Source of the DNA: Neoconidiobolus thromboides FSU 785
Taxonomy: Eukaryota > Entomophthoromycota > Entomophthoromycetes > Entomophthorales > Neoconidiobolaceae
Assembly: GCA_025603075.1 (NCBI GenBank)
Contig: MU626281.1
Location: forward strand, 1-64,000
Reading direction: 5' to 3'
DNA length: 64,000 nt
The notes beneath the pieces are model-generated. The model saw only the letters and a list, made by a program, of their open reading frames with translations. It ran no database searches and was not told where the DNA came from. The position numbers and the translations under genes are program-made. Below, one piece after another: positions 34,777-46,900 of this stretch; the first letter of the stretch is position 1, and every line of letters begins with the position of its first letter.

Positions 34777-36741
34777 ATTATTTAAGTTGGAAACAAAAGT
34801 TAAAGAAACTAAGTTCAAAATCACATCCTTTTATATAGTTTGAGTATATACATTAGCAAATCAGAATTTCTATTAATGTGAACACTTGTTTACATCTATA
34901 TTTAGCTGCTATGCTTGATTTTTACTTAATATATTTAACTTTACCTTTTGAGGCACCTTAAACAAGAATTTGTATTTTATAAAATATAATTTATTTAGTG
35001 GTTTATTATGGTTAACCAATCCCCAACTCATTGCTTAATTTACTATTCTTTTTGTGAATTGTATTTTCTAGTATACGGTTATACCAATAAAATAAATAAT
35101 ATATGTAGGATTCTACTACTTTTCTTAACAATCCTTAATATATTTGTATGAAGCCAACTTAAACAACATAATAAAATGTATATAATTTATTTAGCGAACT
35201 CTATATTCGAAATTTTTTATAATTTGGTAGTTAATATAAACCTTGATCAGATTGATTATTAAATTGAATGAAATCCAATTTTAGAAATTTCAATTCCAAT
35301 TTCTAGAATATAAACTTGAAGGTGAAAATCATGAGTATATTTGCGAATTAGTATAAAGAATACAAAGGAGCATGTGGGCATGGGGGATCGGTGTGTAATT
35401 AGAGTTAAAAAACATGAGTACATATACCCTATAAAAGCAATAGGACTTTGGCGCTTTTACAGAAACAACATCTCCACTATAATCTAACAACACTTGAATC
35501 AAATTTTCAAAAACGCAGTTCAAGTTAAAGTATCAAAAGTTTTTCACTCATGGAAACGAACTCGCTAAATTTTTATCAAGTCTAACTTTCAAAATAATTT
35601 CGAGAACAATTCGATCTCGAAAATAAACTAATCATGGATTTTCTCCTTTTTAGCTATTTCAAATGTGGTTATAGAGCTGTTGTAACTCTTTTTCGACTTT
35701 ATTAGCCATTATTTTTAGAATTAAGTTATTTATACAATCAATTTTTCTAGAGCTTAATGCATAAGTTTTATTAAAATTTAGCATAAGTTTCTTCTTAAAA
35801 GTAAAGTTAAGTAAGTTATAGAAAATCACAACAATTATAATCACATTCCAATTTAAATATTCTAAGTAATATTTGGTTATCTTATTTTAGTATAATATTT
35901 TTTCATGTAATCAAGTTGACTATTAAAAGGTTCATTTGAACCATTAAAATAGTTCAACAAGATAGAGCTGATTTATAACTATTTCAAGTTGTATTATAAA
36001 TAATGTTAAGAAAAGCATTCGAATTTGATAAAATGTTGGAACTTTAGGGGAGATAGATAATATTGATTAGTGCGAATATTCTTAACACATACTCCAAAAA
36101 AAATAATTTTTAATATCTATTTTTAGCCCCTTTATTTAAAATTTAAAAACAGTCTAATGTTCTATCCAAAATTTATTACACTTACATAATATAGTGGACA
36201 AGTATATTGTTAACTAATAGAACAAGATTCTAATTAATACAAAACTAGATAAACTAGTTCTATTTATTGTCCAAATATTAAATATTTTAAATAAAAGATT
36301 CAATGTGTTTTACAAGGTTAAAAATCTAATATCAGTTTTTAAATAATTCTATAAAAATAGTCATTTTAATATTGCATATTATGATTGAGATTCTATTAGT
36401 ATGATCTTTTATAATAAAATTAACTTAATAAATTACAAAATTACTTGTTAAATATTTGAAAATCCCTACTGTTCTTTAACTCTTGTCAAATGAAAAGACC
36501 TTCTAGGTTTGTGATTTTCTGTAGACAAAAGCTTGTAATTCAGTTAATAAACAAACAGGGATCTGAATCCACCGCTCAGTTTGTATACTAACTTATAAAT
36601 TTTTAATAGAATAAAAATACATTTAATAATGTAAAAGCTCTTTCAAAAATAAAAAAGTAAAATACACTAATATAAAATTGAAATTTAAAGTTACCATTTA
36701 TTAACTTTATTAGTCATTAAAAATAATCATTTTGAATGATA
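34777..36741. other. Intergenic between surface-protein genes 1 and 2
   Basis: No convincing gene. Two short open stretches (35329-35523 and 35659-35844, minus) lack signals, domains or TATA context and are treated as chance. The stretch at about 35290-35640 is somewhat less AT-rich and could be a relic. Confidence 0.45.
34830..34837 (-). promoter_or_regulatory. TATA box of the 34.4-kb surface-protein gene
   Basis: The minus strand reads AACTATATAAAAGG, about 55 bases before the ATG at 34776. Confidence 0.5.
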
Positions 36742-37904
36742 TTAATAAGAAAAAACAAACACAATAGCAATAGTCATCAAAACAGGAGTGGGTTGAAAAT
36801 AAAAGGCATTGGATTTAGAACTGTTATTCTTACTTGTTTCTGTGCTTGATTCACTTTCTGATGAAGAGCGAGTAGAGGAAGTTTGTTTATTAGTTGAATT
36901 GCTATTTTTAGTACTTGATTGTTTAGTTGAATCATTACTTGAACTTGTTTGTTTAGAAGATGAAGCATTGTTTTTAGTATTTGTTGTTTCAGTATTACTT
37001 GGTTTCAAGTCGGTAATAACAGTAGGTTTATAATGACTTTGAGTAAATAAAGATGGTTGAGTATTGTATGTTATTGAATTTGAACTTGTTTCAGTTGACA
37101 ATGAAGTTTCTTTATAACTTATTTCGATTGATGAAGATGGGACATCATAACTAGTCTCAGTTGACGATGGAGTTTCTTCATAACTAGTTTCAGTTGACAA
37201 TGGAGTTTCTTCATAACTAGTCTCAGTTGACAATGGAGTTTCCTCATAACTAGTCTCAGTCGACGATGGAGTTTCCTCATAACTAACTTCAGTTGAAGAT
37301 GAAGTTTCTTCATAACTAGTCTCAGTTGACGATGGAGTTTCTTCATAACTAACTTCAGTTGACGATGGAGTTTCNNNNNNNNNNNNNNNNNNNNNNNNNN
37401 NNNNNNNNNNNNNNNNNNNNNNNNNNNNNNNNNNNNNNNNNNNNNNNNNNNNNNNNNNNNNNNNNNNNNNNNNNNNNNNNNNNNNNNNNNNNNNNNNNNN
37501 NNNNNNNNNNNNNNNNNNNNNNNNNNNNNNNNNNNNNNNNNNNNNNNNNNNNNNNNNNNNNNNNNNNNNNNNNNNNNNNNNNNNNNNNNNNNNNNNNNNN
37601 NNNNNNNNNNNNNNNNNNNNNNNNNNNNNTCATAACTAGTCTCAGTTGACGATGGAGTTTCTTCATAACTTGTTTTAGTCAATGAAGGAGTTTCCTCATA
37701 ACTAACTTCAACTGATGAAGATGGTACATCATAACTAGTCTCAGTTAATGAATTAGAAACCTCATAACCAGATGAGCTTTTTTTCCCTGTATCATAACCA
37801 TAACTCTGTAGCAAACTAGAAGATCCCTGCTCTTCTTTATTATAATACTCATGAGAAAGAATTGATGCAATAAAACCAGCTATAGCGAATTGAAAAAATT
37901 TCAT
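36742..37904 (-). CDS. Repeat-bearing GPI-type cell-surface protein, interrupted by an N gap
   Basis: The N-terminus MKFFQFAIAGFIASILSHE is a signal peptide. From about residue 50 an 11-residue unit of the type EETPSSTE[TV]SY (33 bp) repeats: about three copies before and seven after the unresolved bases 37375-37629. A Ser/Thr/Asn/Lys-rich stalk and a hydrophobic end (PTPVLMTIAIVFVFSY) follow, as in GPI signals. The frames on the two sides of the gap differ if it is taken as exactly 255 bases. The flanking repeat phase requires 1+33n missing bases, so the gap length is nominal and the shift is an assembly artefact, not a broken gene. It is inferred to be a cell-wall or plasma-membrane glycoprotein, perhaps an adhesin-like stalk. 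Middle of three related genes. Full length unknown. Confidence 0.78.
37102..37770. repeat. 33-bp coding tandem repeat with unresolved core
   Basis: The unit is tcataactagtctcagttg plus acgatggagtttct on the plus strand, 33 bp (11 codons). Visible copies differ at a few positions (tagtctca/aacttca, gacgatgg/gacaatgg). The centre is 255 Ns, most likely a collapsed or unsequenced array. Confidence 0.93.
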
Positions 37905-38752
37905 TATTTATTAATCAAATTGTTATAAAAAAAATCTAGTGGATGTTTTATATACTTTAGAAATAGGATTTGGTGATTTATTAGTTGAGATTTTAAAGCA
38001 ATAATTGAGAATTAAGTAATATATTAGGTTATTTTCAATTCTTAGTAACAAGATTGATTGTAAGTTTGATTTATTCTATTTTATTTTAACATAGATTTTG
38101 ATCTTTATAACGTTGATATGTTTATCTTAGAACAGTGTAGTTTTAACCATTGTAAACTTTATTTTCACTTATAGAAGTCGATATGTCCTATTTCTATCTC
38201 TTAAAATTTTAAAGTTTAAGACTATTTTGATAACTAATTGAGGATTTAAACCTTTTTTAAGGTTAAAACAATATCAAAGTGTTCTAATTTAATTGATAGT
38301 TTAATAATTATTTTACAAATAGTCCAGTTAAGTTTGGTTTTTTGTCTTTGTAATTGAGATAATAATTGTTTATTGTAATAGTAAGCTTTCGTTTTATATA
38401 ATAATAGGGTAAATAACAAATAGATAACTCACCTGATTAACAAAAAAAGGTTTATTATTTATTTAAAAGTAATTCAAAAACTAATATCTAAAAAGATCAG
38501 ATACTGTTTCAAGTATTATACAAATTTTTGAATGAATTATTTATATAAATATATATATTAATAAAGAAATTTCTTAACATTTTATAAATCATAAGATTCC
38601 CTAGAACAATAATAATTTAATAAAATGATTAATAATTAGAGTACATATGAGAACTAAAACTAAAATTTTGTTAAATTTTTCTGATAATAATAACAAAATA
38701 AATAGTAAACAAAACTATTATTTTTTTAAATATAAAATAAAACTCAACTTTA
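37905..38752. other. Intergenic between surface-protein genes 2 and 3
   Basis: Apart from the TATA box at its edge I see nothing but AT-rich sequence. Confidence 0.5.
37947..37954 (-). promoter_or_regulatory. TATA box of the repeat-bearing surface-protein gene
   Basis: The minus strand reads CTAAAGTATATAAAACATCC, about 45 bases before the ATG at 37904. It has the same AAAGTATATAA core as four zinc-finger genes. Confidence 0.55.
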
Positions 38753-39352
38753 TTAAACTGAAAGAGTTGCAATAATAACAAGCAAAGCGGAAGCTGGATA
38801 GAGATTAAGAAGATAAGAATTGGATGTAGTTGAGTTAGTTTTACTTTTAGTATTAGAAGTTGAAGTGGAACTTTTAGTAAAGCTTGATTTTTCAGTTTCT
38901 TTAGAAAGATCTTGAGAAGTTGAGGTTTGTTTACTTTCATATGTTTTGGATAGTTCTTGAGAACTTAAATCTGAGCTTGTTTCCATTGATTCGATTGATG
39001 AAGTTGGATTATTACTAGTTTGTATAGATCCCGTATTAGAAGTAGATTGATCAACAGTTTTATCAGTAGTTTGAATACTATCATCAGTTACTTTCGTTTC
39101 TGTTGAACTTTCAATTTTGGTTGGACTTTCAGATTCATTAATTGGGGTGGGTTGTTTATTGACTTCTGATAAAGTTGGTTGGAGCTCTGATTTAGAATCG
39201 CTTACTTTAGTAATATCCGGTGTATTTGGAGGGTCTACATTATAGCCAGTATAAGTAGAATCGGAAGTAGGATAGGCCTGCTTTTGATGATTATTCTCAT
39301 GGGCAATTATAGTTGCAATCAATGCAAGTAAGATTAATTGATAATATTTCAT
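38753..39352 (-). CDS. Ser/Thr-rich secreted protein with GPI-type C-terminus
   Basis: A 199-residue intronless protein. MKYYQLILLALIATIIAHE is a signal peptide resembling those of the two genes to its left. The mature chain is rich in Ser, Thr, Lys, Gln and Glu with short TSS/ETS repeats but no regular tandem unit. It ends SYLLNLYPASALLVIIATLSV, a small-residue region plus hydrophobic tail consistent with GPI attachment. Likely a cell-wall or membrane-anchored glycoprotein (inference); no catalytic domain is seen. With the genes at 34.4 and 36.7 kb it forms a same-strand trio probably arisen by duplication, since signal peptide, architecture and spacing agree while the middles have diverged. 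A TATAAATA box lies about 50 bases upstream. Confidence 0.83.
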   Translation of the reverse strand: MKYYQLILLALIATIIAHENNHQKQAYPTSDSTYTGYNVDPPNTPDITKVSDSKSELQPTLSEVNKQPTPINESESPTKIESSTETKVTDDSIQTTDKTVDQSTSNTGSIQTSNNPTSSIESMETSSDLSSQELSKTYESKQTSTSQDLSKETEKSSFTKSSTSTSNTKSKTNSTTSNSYLLNLYPASALLVIIATLSV

Positions 39353-39400
39353 CTTTTGGAGTATTTTTAAAAAAAAGGTACTATTTTGGAAGAACTGTAG

Positions 39401-39408
39401 TATTTATA
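39401..39408 (-). promoter_or_regulatory. TATA box of the 38.8-kb surface-protein gene
   Basis: The minus strand reads AAGTATAAATACTA, about 50 bases before the ATG at 39352. Confidence 0.45.
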
Positions 39409-39438
39409 CTTATGATTTTATTTTTTGTTATTCTATCA

Positions 39439-39463
39439 TTTTATTATTTTATTATTTTATTAT
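39439..39463. repeat. (ATTTTATT)n short tandem repeat
   Basis: About three copies of an 8-bp unit. Confidence 0.75.
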
Positions 39464-40260
39464 AACAGAGGTGTTGAAGACCCAGGCTATTAAGAATACT
39501 TAATTTATTAAAATCAATTTGCTGGAACATACTTAATTAAAGTGGATTTCATTGTTAGTAAGTGAATTTTATAATAAAGTTAAGAGAATTGATTAATAAA
39601 TTAAATATTCAATTGTTATAATAGAATTTTGATTGTTTGATTGTTTCATGAGTAAATATTCGATATTGATTTTTATTTTATTTATAAATAAGTCCTATTA
39701 ATATAATTATTTAGTAATAATAACTTAAATTATTAAAACTTAAAAAACTACTTTCATTTATTAAGTTAATATTGAACTGTTTTATTTAAATTAATGATTT
39801 TTTATTATTAATATCAAAATATAGCTAATTAATGTATTTTATATACAAAGTATACGAGCAATTGAATTTCTCTTCCTTTGGACTCCCTCTATTGAGATCA
39901 ATTTTATTATTTATTTTCAAAACTATGCTTTTAAACCTTATTAGCTTCATTTAGGAAGAGTATAAGACCTCCCACTATCGTTGGTCAAACATTGAGACTT
40001 ATTTTATCTTACTTTATATCAATTAATAAATTGATACGCTTATTGGACTTAAGGGCTTTGAAGTCTTTAGGACATATAATATTGACCAGTCGATTATTTG
40101 AATTAGAAGATTTAACCTAAATTTTGGGCAAAAATCACCATTTTAAAAAAATTGAATTAACTTAATTAAGTCAATTAACAAATGAACTATTTATCTTAGA
40201 GTTACGTGGAATTGAATAATTAAAAATAAACTCAAATTTTATTTTTATTTTCTTACAAAA

Positions 40261-42292
40261 ATGCGTTCAAGTTTTAAACTATTATTATTCAATTGTTTAG
40301 TTTCCATTATTCTTAGCGAAGAACCCAACTATCTTAGAGGGGTACCACCACATAGTAAGTAATTAATCTATGTCTCGTTGATTTTGTCTTTTTTTAATAC
40401 TAATGTATTGTTTTTTTATAAATAGAGGTTAATTTATATAGTCAAGATCCTAATAAATTCGCATGTTTTGATAATCCCACTAAATTAATGGATATCAAAG
40501 TAGTTAATGATGATTACTGTGATTGTAAAGATGGGTCAGATGAACCAGGTAAATAAGAAAATAATGATAAATAGATTAAATGAATTACTGAATCAACTAA
40601 TATAAAAAACCAATATAGGAACCTCTGCTTGTCCAAATAGTACCTTTTATTGTGATAATGAAGGGCATATACCAGCAACAATATTATCATCAAGAGTTAA
40701 TGATGGTATTTGTGGTAAGTTTTTTTTGGAAAATTTTTATGTTATTTTTGATTTGTAACTATTAAATATTTATAATGTAGATGAAGCTTGTTGTGATGGT
40801 AGTGATGAATATGATGGTAAAATCCAGTGTCCTAATCGTTGTAAGGAACTAGCAGAAAAAGCTAATAAGGAATTAAATCAAAAGAAAGAAATTTTAAAAA
40901 AGGTATTTGGTTCTTTTCATTTGAATAATATAGAATTACATAAATATTTATAATAATAGGGCTTAGAAAAAAAAACCGAATATATTAAAGAATATTCTGT
41001 ATTAAAAGAAAAATTTGAAACTCAAATTGTAGAGATTAAAAAAGAAATTGATCAAGCTAAATTAAAAGTAGAAGAGTTAAAGAGTAGGTCTTTTTTATTA
41101 TGTTTCAATTAATAATTATTTAAATAATTTAATTTAATTAATTTAATCTATAGAAATTAAAGAAGAAAAAGAAGCAATTGAGAATCAGGCTGAAAAAGAT
41201 CATCGTAAATTTCAATTCATTTCAATTTGTGTATTTTCATATTAATCTCCATTATAGAAGCAAGTGCCTCTACACGTGCCAATTTATTAGAAAATCAAGT
41301 ATCAACATTAAAATCGATTATTGAAGAATTACAAGAAAAAATTGAGCATTTAGATAATGTTTTAAAAGATTTGAAATTAAATCATAATCAAAATTATCAT
41401 GATATGGCAGTTAAAGGAGCAATTACAGCTTACAACGAATTTCATGAATCATATAATAAAATCGATATGAATAATGATGAACGATTTAAAATTATTGATC
41501 CTCAATCAGAAGTCAAAGATAGTAGTAATCAAGGTGAGAGTTTTGGATTTAATAAGAATATTATAAATAATTTTAAAACTATTATTAATGTTTATTATAC
41601 ATCTATCAAATATAATTTATTAAATTTTATTTATCCATTTTCTACTACCATTGTCACAGATGCTTCCAATGCAAGAACAGAATTATGGAATGCAGAGTCT
41701 ACTTTAAGTAATAAAGAATCCGAATTAAAATCTATTGAAGATAAATTAACAATGGATTATGGGCCATTAAATTCTTATGCTTATTTAAATGAAAAATGTT
41801 TTGACAAAACACAAGGGGATTATGTTTATACAGTTTGTATTTTTGGTGATGCTCATCAAAAATCTAATAATGGAGAAAACATATTTTTGGGGTAAAACTA
41901 GATTATTTATAAAATTTATTATAAAGTAGTAATAACAAATTGAAATTATTTAGTAAATTTTCATCTTGGTCTAATAAATCTTATCAGCAACAAGATTATA
42001 CTGGTGGTACTCAATGTTGGAACGGTCCTCAAAGATCTGTTAAGGTAAATATTTGGAATCCTATTTAATAGTTAATTATTTAACAAACAAATTCAATTAT
42101 TTGATTTATTGAACTTTTTATTTATTTTAGCTCTTCTTAACTTGTGGTATTGAAGAATTAATTACTGAAATTACTGAACCTGAGAAATGTGAATATCACT
42201 TTCATATGACTACACCTGCTGCTTGTGAAGAGAAAGAGATTGAAAATGAAAAAATTGGGAATGATAATATCATTGAACATGATGAGCTTTAA
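40261..42292 (+). CDS. GTB1: Glucosidase II beta subunit, 9 exons
   Basis: Regulatory subunit of ER glucosidase II, which trims glucose from N-glycans; the beta subunit carries the mannose-binding (MRH) domain and retains the catalytic alpha subunit. Exons by splice-site reading: 40261-40354, 40426-40548, 40619-40714, 40781-40902, 40960-41083, 41154-41204, 41258-41891, 41954-42044 and 42131-42292. Together they encode 498 residues in frame. Seen: signal peptide ([20 protein letters not shown]); the family start RGVPP; paired cysteine-rich segments with [14 protein letters not shown] and [17 protein letters not shown]; a long Lys/Glu coiled coil; the MRH region with [15 protein letters not shown] and [17 protein letters not shown]. 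The last four residues are HDEL, an ER-retrieval signal. Branch-like TACTAAT occurs in intron 1. All key cysteines look intact. Confidence 0.95.
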
Positions 42293-42664
42293 ATTGAAGA
42301 AGTGAAGTTTATGTTATGATTAAAGATTTAGAGTGAATAAGTTTTTAATAAAACTTTAAGTATTCAACAAGGTATACATTTTTAAAATGATTTCTTTTTC
42401 AAAAGATGAATTAAATAATTAATTAAACAATGATTTTAATATTTGAAAAAATCAAAAAATTAGTAATTGAATAAATTCTACAATTTCTGAAATCTAAAAG
42501 TACTGAAAGTTGATTTTCATTACTTCTGTTTTTTAACATTTGTGAAAACACATAGAATCAAGTTTAAAAGCTTTATAATATCACTAAAAGTCATTACAAA
42601 AAGATAACCAAATACTGTGCTTTTTTATTAAATATTCATATCTATTAAGTTGATTATTTTAACC

Positions 42665-42952
42665 TTATTTTTCTGTAGATTTACTTTGAGTCTGAGCTTC
42701 GTTTTGGTCACTATTTACATTAGCTTTTGTTTTAATGATTTCTATCCTCTGATTTCCTTCTTCCTTTTTATTCTCTTTGGGAATTAAATCATTATTCCTA
42801 TATAAATTTAATTAATTCAATTCATAATTATCAAAAAAAATAAACAATCACCTTGCAGCTTCTTGAATAATAGGTTGAAAGATATAATTACCCGAAATAA
42901 CACCAACTAATACAGCAATTAATAAAGGTGCTTTGCCTCGAAATCCACTCAT
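42665..42952 (-). CDS. Small single-pass membrane protein, 2 exons
   Basis: Too short to stand out, but supported by a good intron. Exons 42852-42952 and 42665-42797 join across a GTGATT...TATATAG intron of 54 nt to give 77 residues. The start is MSGFRGKAPLLIAVLVGV, with basic residues before one hydrophobic segment (about 9-24). A conserved-looking YIFQPIIQEAA follows, then a charged hydrophilic tail rich in Lys, Glu, Asn and Gln. I do not recognise a named family. Small fungal proteins with a short basic start and one membrane segment are often mitochondrial or ER, so location is open. It is convergent with GTB1 (373 bases between stops) and divergent from FCP1. Confidence 0.6.
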
Positions 42953-43918
42953 TTCTAGTTGATAATATTCAAAAATAGTCTAACAAATGTATAAAACTAT
43001 CATCTATATTATTGGTACGAATAACCTATTCTAAAAGTAACTATATTGTATGTCATTGGTGTATATTTTCAAATGCAAAATTTCATAGTGTATTAATGAA
43101 TATCACTAAAAATGGTTGACCTCAAAATCTATAAATTACATCAATCTTTACCAAGAAACAAAGTTCAGCCAATCAATTTTAATAATTTTTATACTCATCA
43201 GGTTTATTAAATTGAAAATAATTGTAACCCCATAATCTCACCCTTTAAAATTAGGTTAAAATATCTGCCCAAAAATTAGATTTAGATTATTTCTATAATC
43301 TTAATCCAATTTAAACGTAGATTGAACATATTTAATTTTATATTTTCTAAGTTTAGTTTAAGTTAGTTTTTCTATTTTTATACTTAATAAATACAAATTT
43401 GAATTTTAAATTTACTTTTAAATTGAATCAATAAAAGCTTCTTTTTAATTTGCTCAATAAAAAGCCACATGGAAGTAAAATTCCATTCAAACGTAACAAT
43501 TCCTCATAAAATTGAAAATATTTGTTAACCCAATGATAAAGCGTAAAATTTTCAATGAAAATGCTTACGAATATATTTGAAATAAAAGAGTTAAAAGCAA
43601 GAAAATCGAGTATATGGGATGAGTGATAAAGTTTATGTAATGAATGATTATAAGATCATATCAATTAAGTTATAATTGATTGAAATTAATTCAATGGTAT
43701 TGAAATAACGCGCTCCTAAGTAAGGGGAATTTATAAAATAAATAAAAATTATTTGTCCAAGTGATTTTTAATAGCCAATGAAATTAAAATAATATTTATG
43801 CATGAACCAGTTTGGAACTCAACAAAATCTGCCAATCAATTAATCAACATTTAAAACTAGAATCTTAAAAAAAGTATAAAAACAGCATAATATAATTTAA
43901 AAAAAAATCAAATATTTA
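42953..43918. other. Divergent promoter region between the small membrane protein and FCP1
   Basis: About 1 kb with no open frame or repeat. On the plus strand TATAAAAA at about 43875-43882 precedes the FCP1 ATG by 37 bases. Confidence 0.4.
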
Positions 43919-46900
43919 ATGTTTACTCAACTTGTATTTAAAAGTGAATATTACCCCGTATTAATACGAGAAGTGTTATGTCGAGTGGGTGATAAAGTTA
44001 AAAAAGATGATAATATTGTACTATATGAATATGATTTACCCGTGATGAAATGTATCACTGAAGATCCTTTTGGTCCCATGAAACAAGTAGGTGTTAAAAC
44101 GATGTTTGATTATTTTAAGGCAAGGACGGATGGTGTTATCCATGATGTTTCTATTAAAGAAGATGATATTATTGAATATCCGGAGTAACTTTGATTATAT
44201 TCATTTGATAACTTGTAATTAACATTTAATAGACATCCAGCATTCACACTAAAAGTCGATTGTAATCACTCAATAATATTCCATGGTATGTGTGGTCATT
44301 GTGGAAAAGATATAAATGAGTAAGAATCTATTAGAATTTAATTAGAATTTTTTTTTAATATTAATATTTTAGTTTGGATCTTGACCTTCAATATACAGAT
44401 GAATTTATACCTGTTTCACATGATTCTAATGAACTAAGGATAAGTTTACATGTAAGTTTACTATGCAAATGATTTATTATTTTACTTATTTTAAATTTAT
44501 AGAAAGCTAAAGAAGAGGGGAAAAAACATATGATTGATTTATTAACACGAAAGAGACTTATACTTATACTTGATTTGGATCAAACGGTTATTCAAGCTAA
44601 TACCAACCCAATAATTGGTGAATATATGAAAGAGGAGAATAATCCAAATTATGAAGCATTAAAAGTAAATTAATTATTTTATAATAGTAATAATAATTCA
44701 TTACTTATAATATTATAGGATATAAAAACATTTCAACTTTCACCACCTGATCCAAATACTTATTATATCAAACCTCGGTAAAAATAAGAATATTTGATAT
44801 AATATTTTAAAATAAAACTAATAATTAAATAACAGTCCTGGATTAAGTGATTTTTTAAATTCATTATATCGTCGATATGAAATTCATGTGTATACAATGG
44901 GAACAAGGAATTATGCGGAACAAGTATGTAATGTTATTGATCCAAATAAGATTTATTTTGGTGATAGAATTATATCAAGGGATGAAAGTGGATCCGATAA
45001 GAAAAAAACAATTGAAAGATTATTTCCAGTTGGTAAATCTATGGTAGTTGTAGTAGATGATAGATACGATGTTTGGGATTGGGTTCCTAATATTGTTAGA
45101 ATTTGGCCTTGTAATGTTATATTATATTATATTATATTTAAATATTGATTTGGTTTATTTATTTAGATGATTTTTTTGGAAATGGAGATATAAACGGAGA
45201 ACAATTTAAGAATACGGTATGTGTTTTTATAATATATAAAATGTCGATGCCTAATTAAATTAAATAGCCTGTATTGAAAACAGAAACTAAAAATCCAAGA
45301 ATTATTGAACCTGGACAAGAAGACAATAATAATAATAAAGGTAAACTTAATTTGTTTGTCGCTGAATTTAAGTTAATTATAAAAAGAATGCAATGATTTA
45401 GAAACCTTTATTTTCCATTCATTCAATTTTATTCTTTTGGATATTAAATAGCTTACATTAGCGATTGAAACGTTAATAGAAGTAATATTTTTAAATATTG
45501 AAATTAATTTTTATTCTATTTAGATCAAAAAGAAAATTCTTCTATGTTCGTTGATAATGACGATCATTTAAAATATACTCTAAAGGTAATTATTTAATAA
45601 ATTCATAAGATTAATTTAATAATAATAATATATTAGACAATTTTGAAAGTTCATAAGGAATTTTATAAAAATCATGAATTAAATATAGCCGATGCATTAG
45701 CTTATTTAAATTCCAATCAAGAAGCAAGAGCTTTACCAGATGTAGCTACAATATTAACAGGGCTAAGAAATAATGTATTTAAAAATTGTTTTATTATGTT
45801 TTCCGGTATGTTTCCGTTGGGAAACAGTTATCAAAAAGACGAAACAATAAGGTTAGCTCAATTTTATGGTGCTGAATATGTAGAATCATTCACTTCTCAC
45901 GTGACTCATTTAGTTGCTAATAAGGTAAACTTATTATTATTATAAAATTTAAACTAACAATTTATAATTAGCCCAACACAGAAAAAGTGAAAACAGCCTT
46001 AATGAGGAATGAAGTGTCAATTATAAAAATCGAATGGTTTTATGATTGTATTAAAAAATGGAAGCATTTGAAAGAATTCAAATATAAATTAGAAGGTTTA
46101 CCAAACAATTCAAGTCCAATGGTCACTTCTAAAAAATTTAAAAGTCCGAATACAGCTGAAAACAAACTCTTAACCACAGCTTCTGCTGATGGCAACTTTA
46201 TTCCTACTACACCTGAATTTTATAAGGACCAAGATGAAATGAGAGAAGGTTTAGCTCCACTTACGGATAATAATGCTTCTTATGAAGATATTGAATCAGA
46301 TGCTACTTCCGTACTTACTTCTTTGGTGTCTGAATATGATCCTGATGAATACGACGATGGTGAATATGAGGAGAGTGATGAAGAAGAGGAAGAAGAAGGA
46401 GAAGAGGTAAATGGAGAAGAAGAAGGCGCAGAAATAAATGAAGAGGATTTGGAATTAGATGATGAAAGAGAACTGGAAGAAGAAGATAGTAATGAAAATA
46501 TAATTGAAGCATTATTAGATAGTGAATCCTACAATAGTTATCATCAAAATTCGGATCCAGAACATTATGAGTAAGCTTCTATTTTATACTATTTTCAATA
46601 TTAAAATGTTAATTGTTATTATTGTTATTAGTGAAGAGAATGAGCTATATAGCAATAAAAGGGAACGGCCGTTACCTGATTCAGAAGTTAGGCCAACTAA
46701 AAAATCAATATCAAATAGTCAAGAAAATGGGAGTTTGGAAAGTCAAGAAGAAGAAGAAGAAGAAGATAATCCGTATAAAGATATTGCATTTGGATTAGAT
46801 GAATTTGATATTAGTGAATTAAATGATCCGGAATTAAATAATAATAATAGTAGTAATTTAGATTTAGATTTATATAATGATGTAGATGAGAATATGGAAT

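Larger units (their letters stand above)
39353..40260. other. Divergent intergenic region between the third surface-protein gene and GTB1
   Basis: About 0.9 kb between a minus-strand and a plus-strand gene, so it holds both promoters. A short (TTTTATTA)n array lies at 39439-39463. No other feature recognised. Confidence 0.5.

Noticed and set aside
34475-34843. 122-codon plus-strand frame opposite the small surface-protein gene
   Set aside because: Antisense shadow of a Ser/Ala-rich repeat-like coding sequence; the minus-strand frame has a signal peptide and GPI tail.
35329-35844. Two short minus-strand frames between surface-protein genes
   Set aside because: No signal peptide, motif, TATA context or homology I can recognise; length is within chance for this composition.
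37119-37904. Frame running through the N gap into a Lys/Leu/Arg-rich sequence
   Set aside because: It reads the 33-bp repeat in the wrong frame after the gap, whose length is nominal.
46315-46512. Leu/His-rich minus-strand frame inside FCP1
   Set aside because: Shadow of the acidic GAA/GAG-rich exon.
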